A stretch of 6,774 nt of DNA from JAVWPP01 sp036635835 (lineage in GTDB: Bacteria > Bacillota > Clostridia > TANB77 > CAG-465). Of the stretch, positions 1 through 6,341 are shown in pieces (the first letter of the stretch is position 1; every line of letters begins with the position of its first letter). A program made the position numbers and the translations under genes. The DNA lies in assembly GCA_036635835.1 (NCBI GenBank), contig JAVWPP010000050.1, positions 1 through 6,774 on the forward strand, read 5' to 3'. The notes below the pieces were generated by a model. The model had not been told where the DNA came from. It was given only the letters and a program-made list of their open reading frames with translations, and did not search any database.

Positions 1-23
1 ATAAACAAACTTAAAAAAAATTG

Positions 24-52
24 TTGTAATAAAAATATATTTAGGATATAAT
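24..52 (+). promoter_or_regulatory. Probable sigma-A-type promoter of the kinase gene
   Basis: A perfect -10 hexamer TATAAT lies at 47-52. With a 17-base spacer, the -35 element is TTGTAA at 24-29, which matches four of six consensus bases. Transcription would start near position 59 and leave a leader of about 45 bases before the ATG at 105. The leader contains the ribosome binding site AAAGGAGAG at 87-95. The promoter is inferred from sequence alone. Confidence 0.6.
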
Positions 53-104
53 AAAATCACGGTATTAAACGTAAAGAGGAAAACTAAAAGGAGAGATTAA
101 ATAT

Positions 105-1766
105 ATGTTAGACAAACAAGACATAGTAAAAGTTACATTTGAAAATGGAAAACAAATAAAAGCAAAATATAAATCTAAAATTGGAGATTTAATAAAGATG
201 GTAGAAAAAGATCCATCAGAAATATTAGCAGTAAGAATAGACAACGAAGTTAAATCTTACGATTATGCAGTAGTTTCAAATTGCGACTGCGAATATATTA
301 AATACGCTACCGAAGATGGAGAAAGAATATACGGAAGAAGCCTTAAATTCATAATGTTTATGGCATTTAGAGAGGTATACCCGGAAGCTAAAATAGAGTT
401 CACAAATAGAATGGAAGGGGACCATTTTGCCCTAATAAGCGAAATAGAACTTACAAAAGAAGTACAAGAAACTGTTAAAAATAAAATGAAAGAAATAGCA
501 GAAAAAGACTACATATTTAACAAACTAGTAGTTACATACGACGAAGCAAAAGCAGTATATACTAAAATGGGAGACCTAGATAAAATAGAAAGCTTAAATA
601 ATAGACTAAAAGGAAACTATACAATACATGAATGCAACGGAATGTACAACTACATGTACGGCGCTCTACTTCCTTCAACAGGCTATATAAAAGGTTTCGA
701 TCTTAGATTACACCGCAACGGAATTCTTTTAGTATTACCAGAAAAAGATAACGTAAATAAAGTAAAAAAAGATATAGTAAACAATAAAATATATGACGTA
801 TTTGAAGAGCATGGAGAGCTTGCTAAGCTTATAAAAGTAGAAGCTGCATCTCAGCTTAACGATAGAGTTATAAACTCTACAATAGGCGAAGTAATAAGGT
901 TTTCAGAAGCAGTGCACGATAGAAAATTAGTAGAACTTGCACTTAAAATAGAAAAAAGAAAAGACGTAAAAATCATCCTAATAGCTGGTCCATCTTCATC
1001 AGGAAAAACAACATTTGCGCAAAAACTTGGAGTGCAGCTTAGCCTATCTGGAAGGCGTCCAATAACAATATCTATGGACAACTATTTTAAAGAAAGAAAA
1101 GATACGCCAGTTGGTTTAGATGGAAAACTAGATTTCGACTGTATAGAAGCAATGGATTCTGTACTTTTCAATAAACAAATGAAAGAGCTAATAGAAGGCC
1201 GCGAAGTAGAGCTTCCAGCATTCAACTTTTTAGTTGGAAAAAAAGAATATAACGGAAAAAAATTAAAATTAGAAGAAAAAGATATCCTAATTGTAGAAGG
1301 AATACACGGACTTAATCCACTTATGTCTGAGTTTATACCAGCAAATAATAAATTTAAAATATATGTAGCTCCAATTGCAACATTAAACCTAGATAGATAC
1401 ACAAAAGTATCTTCAACAGATGTTAGATTAATTCGTAGAATAGTTAGAGATATTGTAGCAAGAGGCCATGGCGTAGAAAAAACATTAGAGCTTTGGGAAA
1501 ATGTTAGAAAAGGAGAAGCTAAATATATATTCCCGTATATAAATACAGCAGATTATATATATAACACAAGCCTGCTTTATGAGCAAGGAGTTATAAAGAC
1601 TTTCGTTCAGCCACTTCTTTTACAAGTTCCAAGAACAAGTAAATATTACTCAGAAACAAGAAGACTTTATGAGTTTATGAACAATTTCCTACCTATTGAA
1701 ACAGGAGAAATACCGGTTGACTCAATAATTAGAGAGTTTATAGGAGAAGGTTGCTTCTACAGATAA
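105..1766 (+). CDS. TGS-domain nucleoside (uridine-kinase-family) kinase
   Basis: This 553-residue cytoplasmic protein probably phosphorylates a nucleoside with ATP or GTP. Residues about 6-66 form a TGS (beta-grasp) domain. Residues about 70-230 resemble the second additional domain of threonyl-tRNA synthetase, including a GRSLKFIM segment (77-84) and a DHFALI segment (106-111). Residues about 285-500 are a phosphoribulokinase/uridine kinase domain. It has a P-loop GPSSSGKT (295-302), a substrate-side SMDNYF motif (323-328), a Walker-B-like strand ILIVEGIHG (394-402) and an Arg-rich lid RLIRRIVRD (441-449). No synthetase catalytic core is present, so it does not charge tRNA. This fused architecture and length are standard for the family in Clostridia and Thermotogae. 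The exact substrate is not visible; uridine or cytidine is the family-based guess. AAAGGAGAG sits 9 bases before the ATG, which fixes the start. No clear terminator separates it from the next gene. Confidence 0.88.
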   Translation: MLDKQDIVKVTFENGKQIKAKYKSKIGDLIKMVEKDPSEILAVRIDNEVKSYDYAVVSNCDCEYIKYATEDGERIYGRSLKFIMFMAFREVYPEAKIEFTNRMEGDHFALISEIELTKEVQETVKNKMKEIAEKDYIFNKLVVTYDEAKAVYTKMGDLDKIESLNNRLKGNYTIHECNGMYNYMYGALLPSTGYIKGFDLRLHRNGILLVLPEKDNVNKVKKDIVNNKIYDVFEEHGELAKLIKVEAASQLNDRVINSTIGEVIRFSEAVHDRKLVELALKIEKRKDVKIILIAGPSSSGKTTFAQKLGVQLSLSGRRPITISMDNYFKERKDTPVGLDGKLDFDCIEAMDSVLFNKQMKELIEGREVELPAFNFLVGKKEYNGKKLKLEEKDILIVEGIHGLNPLMSEFIPANNKFKIYVAPIATLNLDRYTKVSSTDVRLIRRIVRDIVARGHGVEKTLELWENVRKGEAKYIFPYINTADYIYNTSLLYEQGVIKTFVQPLLLQVPRTSKYYSETRRLYEFMNNFLPIETGEIPVDSIIREFIGEGCFYR

Positions 1767-1784
1767 GACAAATAAGTATATTTC

Positions 1785-1813
1785 TTGACAATTCAAATTT
1801 TTTAGAATAATAT
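1785..1813 (+). promoter_or_regulatory. Promoter of the paired membrane-protein unit
   Basis: A perfect -35 hexamer TTGACA at 1785-1790 is followed, 17 bases later, by TAATAT at 1808-1813 as a four-of-six -10 element. The predicted transcript starts near 1820, only a few bases before the ribosome binding site AAAGGAG (1828-1834). The position also excludes the in-frame ATG at 1816 as a start, because that codon would lie upstream of the transcript start. An alternative -10, TAGAAT at 1803-1808, matches better but leaves too short a spacer (12 bases). Confidence 0.62.
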
Positions 1814-1842
1814 ATATGTATAAGTACAAAGGAGAAAATAAA

Positions 1843-2562
1843 ATGAAGAAAATAGGAAAAATATCAGGCATAGCTGCTTTAATGATGGTAGCTACAAACA
1901 CAGTTTCTGCGCAAACTGTAGAGCAAGGCGCAGCAGTGCTTTCAGTTAACTGGCCATACTACATTGCAGTTGCCCTAATAATCAGTTCATTCGTAACTTT
2001 TGCGTTAATTATAGCAAAATTACAAACAGGAAACAAAGGTAAAAAGCTTACAGAAGAAAAGAAAATAGCAAGAAAATATCTAATAGCTATTGCCTTTATA
2101 CAGCTTCTAGTAATAGGAATAATACCACTTTGTGTATTAGTTAACTACTTCAATTACAAAGATTTAAGAGATATATCTATGGTAAGTACTGTATGGAGCG
2201 ATGAAACAAACATAAACAGTATAGAAGTAAAAGTATTCGGAAGAAATAAACAACCAGAAGGCGGCATAGCTATTAGCAACGAAGAAAAAAAATTAGAACT
2301 TTTAAAAATGCTTTCTAAATTTGAAATGAGACCAACAGGCATTCCACAGCTTTCTCAAAGAGAAGGAGATATAAATAAATGGTCTGGAAAAACTGTTGAA
2401 ATAACAAATAGAATAACAAATAGAAAAATTATTTTAGAATTAGATTCACCATATTGCTGCATCAACAATGTTAATTTTGAAGCAAAAGATTCATTCTATG
2501 AAAAAGAGCTTTCAAACTATATAATGCAAGTTTTCAAAGCTAATGAATTAGTAGAAGAATAG
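1843..2562 (+). CDS. Unrecognised membrane protein with signal peptide and ectodomain
   Basis: This 239-residue protein is not a family I recognise. Residues 1-23 look like a signal peptide: a Lys-rich start, a hydrophobic core at 10-17, and VSA before Gln-24 as a type I cleavage site. Two membrane spans follow (about 39-59 and 79-103). The loop between them is rich in Lys and Arg and so probably cytoplasmic. That puts the C-terminal domain (about 107-239) outside the membrane. This domain contains a short strand IEVKVFG (127-133), a helix LELLKMLSKF (151-160), a strand pair at 183-200 and a final helix (217-231). It appears homologous to the outer domain of the next gene. The start at 1843 is chosen because AAAGGAG (1828-1834) is 8 bases upstream; the in-frame ATG at 1816 lies inside the promoter. 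There is no lipobox. The next gene begins 9 bases after the stop. Confidence 0.8.
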   Translation: MKKIGKISGIAALMMVATNTVSAQTVEQGAAVLSVNWPYYIAVALIISSFVTFALIIAKLQTGNKGKKLTEEKKIARKYLIAIAFIQLLVIGIIPLCVLVNYFNYKDLRDISMVSTVWSDETNINSIEVKVFGRNKQPEGGIAISNEEKKLELLKMLSKFEMRPTGIPQLSQREGDINKWSGKTVEITNRITNRKIILELDSPYCCINNVNFEAKDSFYEKELSNYIMQVFKANELVEE

Positions 2563-2571
2563 GAGAATACA

Positions 2572-3171
2572 ATGGAAAAAGCAAAAACAAAAGTAACTTC
2601 TAATACAAAAAAGCAAGATACAGCAAAAGAAAAAGTAGTAGATAAAGCAAAAGAAAAAGCAAAAGAAAAAATAAATAAAGAAACAAGATTTAGTCTAATA
2701 ACTGTAATAGTTTTAGTAGTTTTAGCCTTTATACCTTCTTGCATTGTAGGAATTAATATGGCATTTAAACCATTTAGAAACGCTAATTTTGCTGAAAATA
2801 TATTTACTAAGGACCAAATGCTAGGCAACATAGATGTATATATTGGTAGCTCAGAAGATGGCGTAGAAATAAATGAAATGTCTTTAGAAGATGTAGAAGA
2901 AGCAGAAGTACTTAAAAAACTATCTACTATGTATGTAAAACAAAAAAGCTTTATGCAAATACAAAATAAAGATATAGGGTACAGTGCAGATCATGTTTAT
3001 GTTAAACTTAAAAACACAGCTACAGGAGACATTATTAAAATAAGAATGGAAGGCATAGCTATGCAAGTTTCAGATTACGATTATATAATAGACGATTCTT
3101 TGAAATCTGCCGATCTTATAGTATACATAAACAATATGTTAAATAAACAAGCAGAAAAAGTAGAAATATAG
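2572..3171 (+). CDS. Unrecognised single-span membrane protein with ectodomain
   Basis: This 199-residue protein has no family I recognise. Residues 1-39 are a highly charged Lys/Glu tail with AKEK repeats, probably cytoplasmic and likely helical or disordered. A single membrane span lies at about 41-62, and residues 66-199 are predicted to be outside. The outer domain aligns with that of the preceding gene: IDVYIG (87-92) with IEVKVFG, VLKKLS (113-118) with LLKMLS, an HVYVKL strand followed by IIKI (141-157), and a final DDSL...YI segment (174-186). The two genes are probably co-transcribed: the stop of the first overlaps the AGGAG ribosome binding site at 2561-2565, which is 6 bases before this ATG. 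A shared extracytoplasmic role, perhaps as a complex, is inference. The unit ends at the terminator at 3273-3300. Confidence 0.8.
   Translation: MEKAKTKVTSNTKKQDTAKEKVVDKAKEKAKEKINKETRFSLITVIVLVVLAFIPSCIVGINMAFKPFRNANFAENIFTKDQMLGNIDVYIGSSEDGVEINEMSLEDVEEAEVLKKLSTMYVKQKSFMQIQNKDIGYSADHVYVKLKNTATGDIIKIRMEGIAMQVSDYDYIIDDSLKSADLIVYINNMLNKQAEKVEI
2623..2670 (+). repeat. 12-base repeats encoding AKEK units
   Basis: The 12-mer GCAAAAGAAAAA occurs at 2623-2634, 2647-2658 and 2659-2670. The last two are in exact tandem, and a diverged 12-base unit fills 2635-2646. The repeat is in frame and builds the charged tail of the membrane protein (residues about 18-33). The period being a multiple of three means gain or loss of a unit would preserve the reading frame. 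Confidence 0.8.
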
Positions 3172-3267
3172 TAAAAGAAAAGAACAAAAAAATATATATA
3201 AATAGTAAAAGAAAAGAACAAGAATATATATAAAAAGAATAAAAAAATATATAAAAAGAATAAAAAA
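3168..3267 (+). repeat. Degenerate A-rich tandem repeats after the stop codon
   Basis: A 20-base sequence beginning ATAGTAAAAG occurs at 3168-3187 and again at 3202-3221, a 34-base period. The first copy includes the TAG stop codon of the preceding gene. It is followed by a second pair, ATATAAAAAGAATAAAAAA at 3228-3246 and 3249-3267, with a 21-base period. The segment is almost free of G and C and carries no reading frame. It looks like slippage or local duplication between the stop codon and the terminator. Confidence 0.75.
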
Positions 3268-3272
3268 CTAAC

Positions 3273-3300
3273 AAAAAAAGCAGAAATGCTTTTTTTCTTT
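3273..3300 (+). terminator. Intrinsic terminator of the paired membrane-protein unit
   Basis: The arms 3273-3282 (AAAAAAAGCA) and 3287-3296 (TGCTTTTTTT) are perfect inverted repeats around a GAAA tetraloop at 3283-3286. A T-rich tail reaches 3300. The three G/C-containing pairs at the top of the stem make it short, but the loop is the stable GNRA type. The A-run on the left arm means it could also work on the opposite strand. Confidence 0.82.
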
Positions 3301-3323
3301 GTAAAAAACAAGTACGTAAAATG

Positions 3324-3336
3324 CCCTAATATAGGG
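3324..3336. repeat. Small inverted repeat upstream of a promoter
   Basis: CCCTA at 3324-3328 and TAGGG at 3332-3336 are inverted around ATA. This is the only G/C-rich patch in the stretch 3301-3395, which otherwise shows nothing I can name. It lies about 60 bases upstream of the -35 element at 3396. It could be a regulator-binding site or chance; no family of operator is recognised. Confidence 0.3.
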
Positions 3337-3395
3337 AAAAGAGACCATATATATCACTAAATATGAAAAAAGTTATACAAATTTAGCTAAAACAG

Positions 3396-3425
3396 TTGAC
3401 ATAAGTATTAAATGTGTGGTATAAT
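3396..3425 (+). promoter_or_regulatory. Near-perfect extended -10 promoter
   Basis: TTGACA (3396-3401) and TATAAT (3420-3425) are both perfect sigma-A hexamers with an 18-base spacer. The bases just before the -10 are TGG, giving the TGn extended -10 motif. It is the strongest promoter in the window by sequence match. Transcription would start near 3432, about 130 bases before the coding start at 3564. Confidence 0.85.
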
Positions 3426-3431
3426 TAATCT

Positions 3432-3563
3432 ATTCAGAAATCATATGGATTATTTTAAATAAAATAATTGGAGGTAAAAAATAAAAAGATAAAATCATGT
3501 AAATAATAATATCAAAAAGCAAGAAGAAAAATAATCAAAAATAAAATTTTGAGGAGGCTCATT
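3432..3563 (+). promoter_or_regulatory. Long leader with A/U hairpin and orphan ribosome binding site
   Basis: Between the predicted transcript start and the ATG at 3564 lies an unusually long leader. Positions 3449-3457 (ATTATTTTA) and 3460-3468 (TAAAATAAT) form a perfect 9-base inverted repeat that would fold as an A/U-only hairpin. Directly after it comes GGAGGT at 3470-3475, a strong ribosome binding sequence with no AUG, GUG or UUG at a usable distance. The codons 5 bases on are ATA-AAA-AGA-TAA, and the nearest ATG (3497) is followed at once by TAA. The rest is A-rich. I do not recognise a known riboswitch. The true site for the gene is AGGAGG at 3552-3557. Confidence 0.5.
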
Positions 3564-4046
3564 ATGAAAAATATTATTAATACAGTTAAAAACTTTATCG
3601 GTGGATTTACAAAGAAAACAGGCGCAGAAAGAGATACATTTATAATGAACGTAGTTCTAGGAGCAGTAATGCTAGTTGCCATGTTAATTTCATATTTATA
3701 CATTCAGTCATATAATGCAAATAACTTTGCAACATCAGCGCCAGCATATTTAAACATGGATGGTAAGAAGATATATTTAGGAACAAGAGCATTAAAATTT
3801 GAAAACTTCTTTGTACCAATCCTTCTAACATCAGGCGTTGCAGTATTTGCAATTAAATTCAGAGCAAAATTAAGACCATTCTTTGCAGGATTTGAAAAAC
3901 GTATAAAAGATGGAATAGCAGCAGATAAAGAAGTAAGAAAACAAAAAGAAAATGAAACTATAGAAAGCTTAGAAAGTAATGAAATATTAAAAAGTAATGA
4001 AATCAGAAACAATAATGAAAACAAACCAAATAAGAATAAATATTAA
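3564..4046 (+). CDS. Unrecognised two-span membrane protein with Asn/Glu/Lys-rich tail
   Basis: This 160-residue protein matches no family I know. Residues 1-25 are a basic amphipathic N-terminus. Membrane spans lie at about 27-47 and 82-98, separated by a roughly 34-residue loop. A strongly basic segment (KFRAKLRPF, 98-106) follows the second span, so both ends are probably cytoplasmic and the loop outside. Residues about 112-160 form a charged, low-complexity tail with a repeated SNEI motif (138-141 and 144-147). The ATG at 3564 is chosen because AGGAGG at 3552-3557 is 6 bases upstream; an in-frame TTG at 3549 overlaps that site. The gene stands alone between a strong promoter and the terminator at 4091-4118, which suggests substantial expression. 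No cleavable signal peptide or catalytic motif is visible. Confidence 0.78.
   Translation: MKNIINTVKNFIGGFTKKTGAERDTFIMNVVLGAVMLVAMLISYLYIQSYNANNFATSAPAYLNMDGKKIYLGTRALKFENFFVPILLTSGVAVFAIKFRAKLRPFFAGFEKRIKDGIAADKEVRKQKENETIESLESNEILKSNEIRNNNENKPNKNKY
3973..4003 (+). repeat. 13-base direct repeat encoding SNEI
   Basis: AAAGTAATGAAAT occurs at 3973-3985 and 3991-4003 with an 18-base (six-codon) period. It encodes the duplicated SNEI motif in the low-complexity tail of the two-span membrane protein. The frame is preserved, so it looks like an in-frame local duplication in a tolerant tail. Confidence 0.7.
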
Positions 4047-4090
4047 ATACTAAAAAATAAATAAGCTAAAAAACAAAAAACAAACAAATT

Positions 4091-4118
4091 AAAAAGGAGA
4101 AATTTCTCCTTTTTTTTT
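4091..4118 (+). terminator. Intrinsic terminator of the two-span membrane-protein gene
   Basis: AAAAAGGAGAAA (4091-4102) and TTTCTCCTTTTT (4103-4114) are perfect inverted repeats, and the T-run continues to 4118. The hairpin would have a stem of about 10 base pairs with an AATT loop. It lies 44 bases after the stop codon at 4046 and closes that one-gene unit. The following stretch up to the promoter at 4254 is AT-rich and shows no feature I can support. Confidence 0.85.
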
Positions 4119-4253
4119 CGTCTAAAAACTAAGATATATAAAAGAAACACGTAAATAGAAACAGTACATATATACGTTTTATATAAAAATACATATATAA
4201 AATAACAATTCAAACAAATATTTAACTTACATGCCTTAAATTAAAGAATTCCA

Positions 4254-4282
4254 TTGAAAAAAAACATAATATAAGGTATAAT
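4254..4282 (+). promoter_or_regulatory. Promoter of the RNHCP-argS unit
   Basis: TTGAAA at 4254-4259 matches five of six -35 bases. It is followed after exactly 17 bases by a perfect TATAAT at 4277-4282. Transcription would start near 4289, only about 16 bases before the ATG at 4305. That leaves no room for a T-box or other leader control of argS from this promoter. Confidence 0.8.
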
Positions 4283-4304
4283 AGAATGTAAAAAGGAGAG
4301 AAAC

Positions 4305-4625
4305 ATGTTTATTAAAAAAGATAACGAATTTGTTTGTGAAAACTGCGGAAACAAAGTAAAAAAATTAGAATACACATCAAGAGATCACTGCAACTCTTGT
4401 CTATACTCAAAACATGTAGACAAAGACCCAGGAGACAGACTTGAAACTTGCTGTGGTGCCTTAGTGCCATACAATGTAGAAATGACCTCAAAAAAAGGTG
4501 AGGTTATTATATACAGATGCCAAAAATGCGGAGCGCTCAGACGAAATGTCGTTGCAAGGGACGACAGTAGGGAGCAAATATATAAAATAATAAGCAATTT
4601 TGCAATGAAAGGCGGAAAAATATAA
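4305..4625 (+). CDS. RNHCP-domain zinc-binding protein
   Basis: This 106-residue protein fits the RNHCP domain family, a small cysteine-rich family of unknown function. The naming motif is present in variant form as RDHCNSC (26-32) rather than RNHCP. CxxC pairs sit at 11/14, 29/32 and 72/75, and Cys-49/Cys-50 lie in the conserved GDRLETCCG segment (43-51). The pattern suggests one or two structural zinc sites. KHVD (36-39) and the late NVVARDD segment (81-87) also fit the family. It has no signal peptide or membrane span, so it is cytoplasmic. GGAG at 4295-4298 lies 6 bases before the ATG. The stop codon touches the ATG of argS, so the two are co-transcribed and probably translationally linked. 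A role in RNA or translation is an inference from context only. Confidence 0.85.
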   Translation: MFIKKDNEFVCENCGNKVKKLEYTSRDHCNSCLYSKHVDKDPGDRLETCCGALVPYNVEMTSKKGEVIIYRCQKCGALRRNVVARDDSREQIYKIISNFAMKGGKI

Positions 4626-6326
4626 ATGGAAGAATTAAAAAATAATATAATAGAGGAAATAGCAAGCGTAGCTTGTATAGATGCTAGCGAGGTAGTGCTA
4701 GAAATGCCTAAAGATACAGCAAACGGAGACTTTGCATTCCCATGCTTTAGACTATCTAAAACAATGAGAAAAGCACCAGTACAAATAGCAGAAGAGCTAA
4801 AAGAAAAGCTAATAAAAATAGAAGGAATAGAAAAAATAGATTCAGTAAATGGATACTTAAACTTCTTTGCAAAAAAAGAAGGAATGGTTAAATCTGTACT
4901 TTTAGATGTTATACAAAACAAAGAAAACTATGGTAAAACAAATGTTGGAAAAGGAGAAAACGTAGTAGTAGACTATTCATCTCCAAACATAGCAAAACCT
5001 TTCCATATAGGGCATTTACGTTCTACAGTAATAGGTAAAGCGCTATACAATATATACAATCATTTAGGATATAACTCAGTAGGAGTCAATCACCTAGGAG
5101 ATTGGGGAACACAGTTTGGTAAGCTAATAGAAGGATATAAAAGATGGGGAACAGAGTACAACATAGAAGAAAATCCAATAGACGAATTAACTAAAATATA
5201 CATAAGAATTAATGCAGTTTGTAAAGAAGATGAAACAGCATTAGATGCATGTAGAGAAAACTTTAAAAAGCTAGAAGAAAACGATCCATACTGCGTAGAG
5301 CTATGGGAAAAATTCAGATCTCTAAGCCTAAAAGAGTTCGACAGAATATATAAAATACTAGGCTGCACTTTCGATTCTTTAAACGGAGAAGCTTTCTACT
5401 CAGACAAGATGGATGAAGTAACTAAGCTATTAGAAGACTCAGGAAAACTAGTAGAATCTAAAGGCGCTAGAATAATAGATTTAGAAGCAAAAAAAATGCC
5501 TCCTTGCATAGTTGGTAAAACAAACGGATCTACTACATATGCAACAAGAGACTTAGCAGCAATAATATATAGAGCAAGAACATATAACTTTGCTAAAGCT
5601 GTATATCTTACATCATATGAGCAAATACTACACTTTAAGCAAGTTTTCGAAGTTGCTAAACTACTTAAATTAGACCCAAAATATACAGACAATTTAGTAC
5701 ATGTTCCATTTGGTATGGTACATTTAAAAACAGGTAAAATGTCTACAAGAGAAGGAAACATAGTTAAATTAGAAGATCTAATAAACGAAGCAGTTGCAAA
5801 AGTAGAAGCTGTAATAGAAGCAAAAAACCCAGACTTAGAAGACAAAAAAGAAACAGCTAGAAAAATTGGTGTAGGAGCTATAATATTTAACGATCTTAAA
5901 AACGCTAGAATAAAAGATGAAATTTTCGACCTAGATGAAATGTTGAAATTCGAAGGAGAAACAGGGCCATATGTACAGTACACTTACGTAAGAACTCAAA
6001 GTATAATTGAAAAAGCAGGATATGTACCAAATATAGAAGAAATAGATTTCAGTAAATTAGAAGACAAAGACTCTATAGAAGTTATTAAAAACTTAGCAGC
6101 ATTTAAAGACGCAGTTGCAAGCGCAGCTAAAGGTAACGAGCCTTCAGTAGTTGCAAGGTACGTTGTAACACTTGCACAAAGCTATAGTGCTTTCTATAAC
6201 AACAACAAAATAATGAACGCAGAAAAAACAGTTAAAGATGCTAGACTTGTATTAACAATTGCAGTAGGAATAGTTATTAAACTTGCACTATCTATCTTAG
6301 GAATAGAGTGCCCAGAAAAAATGTAA
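4626..6326 (+). CDS. argS: Arginyl-tRNA synthetase
   Basis: This is a full-length class I aminoacyl-tRNA synthetase (566 residues; the family is usually 550-590) that charges tRNA-Arg with arginine using ATP in the cytoplasm. The N-terminal tRNA-recognition domain covers about 1-85, including the GDFAFP motif (34-39). The Rossmann catalytic core has HIGH at 127-130 within a SPNIAKPFHIGH context, the NHLGDWGTQFGKL segment (155-167) and TTYATRDLA (303-311). The signature loop is KMSTREG (371-377), the usual ArgS form of KMSKS. The C-terminal DALR anticodon-binding helical domain covers about 450-566 and ends in LGIECPEKM, a typical ArgS terminus. The ATG directly follows the stop codon of the RNHCP gene. 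AAAGGCGG (4608-4615) is a weak ribosome binding site, so translation may depend on coupling. No T-box is visible upstream. No key residue is missing. Confidence 0.97.
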   Translation: MEELKNNIIEEIASVACIDASEVVLEMPKDTANGDFAFPCFRLSKTMRKAPVQIAEELKEKLIKIEGIEKIDSVNGYLNFFAKKEGMVKSVLLDVIQNKENYGKTNVGKGENVVVDYSSPNIAKPFHIGHLRSTVIGKALYNIYNHLGYNSVGVNHLGDWGTQFGKLIEGYKRWGTEYNIEENPIDELTKIYIRINAVCKEDETALDACRENFKKLEENDPYCVELWEKFRSLSLKEFDRIYKILGCTFDSLNGEAFYSDKMDEVTKLLEDSGKLVESKGARIIDLEAKKMPPCIVGKTNGSTTYATRDLAAIIYRARTYNFAKAVYLTSYEQILHFKQVFEVAKLLKLDPKYTDNLVHVPFGMVHLKTGKMSTREGNIVKLEDLINEAVAKVEAVIEAKNPDLEDKKETARKIGVGAIIFNDLKNARIKDEIFDLDEMLKFEGETGPYVQYTYVRTQSIIEKAGYVPNIEEIDFSKLEDKDSIEVIKNLAAFKDAVASAAKGNEPSVVARYVVTLAQSYSAFYNNNKIMNAEKTVKDARLVLTIAVGIVIKLALSILGIECPEKM

Positions 6327-6341
6327 TTAAGAGGTGTATAT

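Noticed and set aside
1816..1842. Upstream in-frame ATG adding nine residues to the first paired membrane protein
   Set aside because: It falls inside or before the predicted transcript start, has no ribosome binding site, and would spoil the signal peptide. The ATG at 1843 has AAAGGAG at good spacing.
1843..2562. Lipoprotein or VirB2/TrbC-type pilin
   Set aside because: There is no Cys at the predicted cleavage site (VSA then Gln), and the large soluble C-terminal domain does not fit a small pilin.
3549..3563. TTG start five codons upstream of the two-span membrane-protein gene
   Set aside because: The codons overlap the AGGAGG ribosome binding site at 3552-3557 that serves the ATG at 3564.
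4047..4304. T-box or other tRNA-sensing leader before argS
   Set aside because: No T-box-like conserved core or antiterminator is visible. The only good promoter lies about 35 bases before the RNHCP start, leaving too short a leader.
4385..5983. Long open frames on the minus strand opposite the RNHCP gene and argS
   Set aside because: They lie antisense to clearly recognisable proteins, have Ser/Phe/Ile-rich low-quality translations typical of the complement of A-rich coding DNA, and lack convincing ribosome binding sites.
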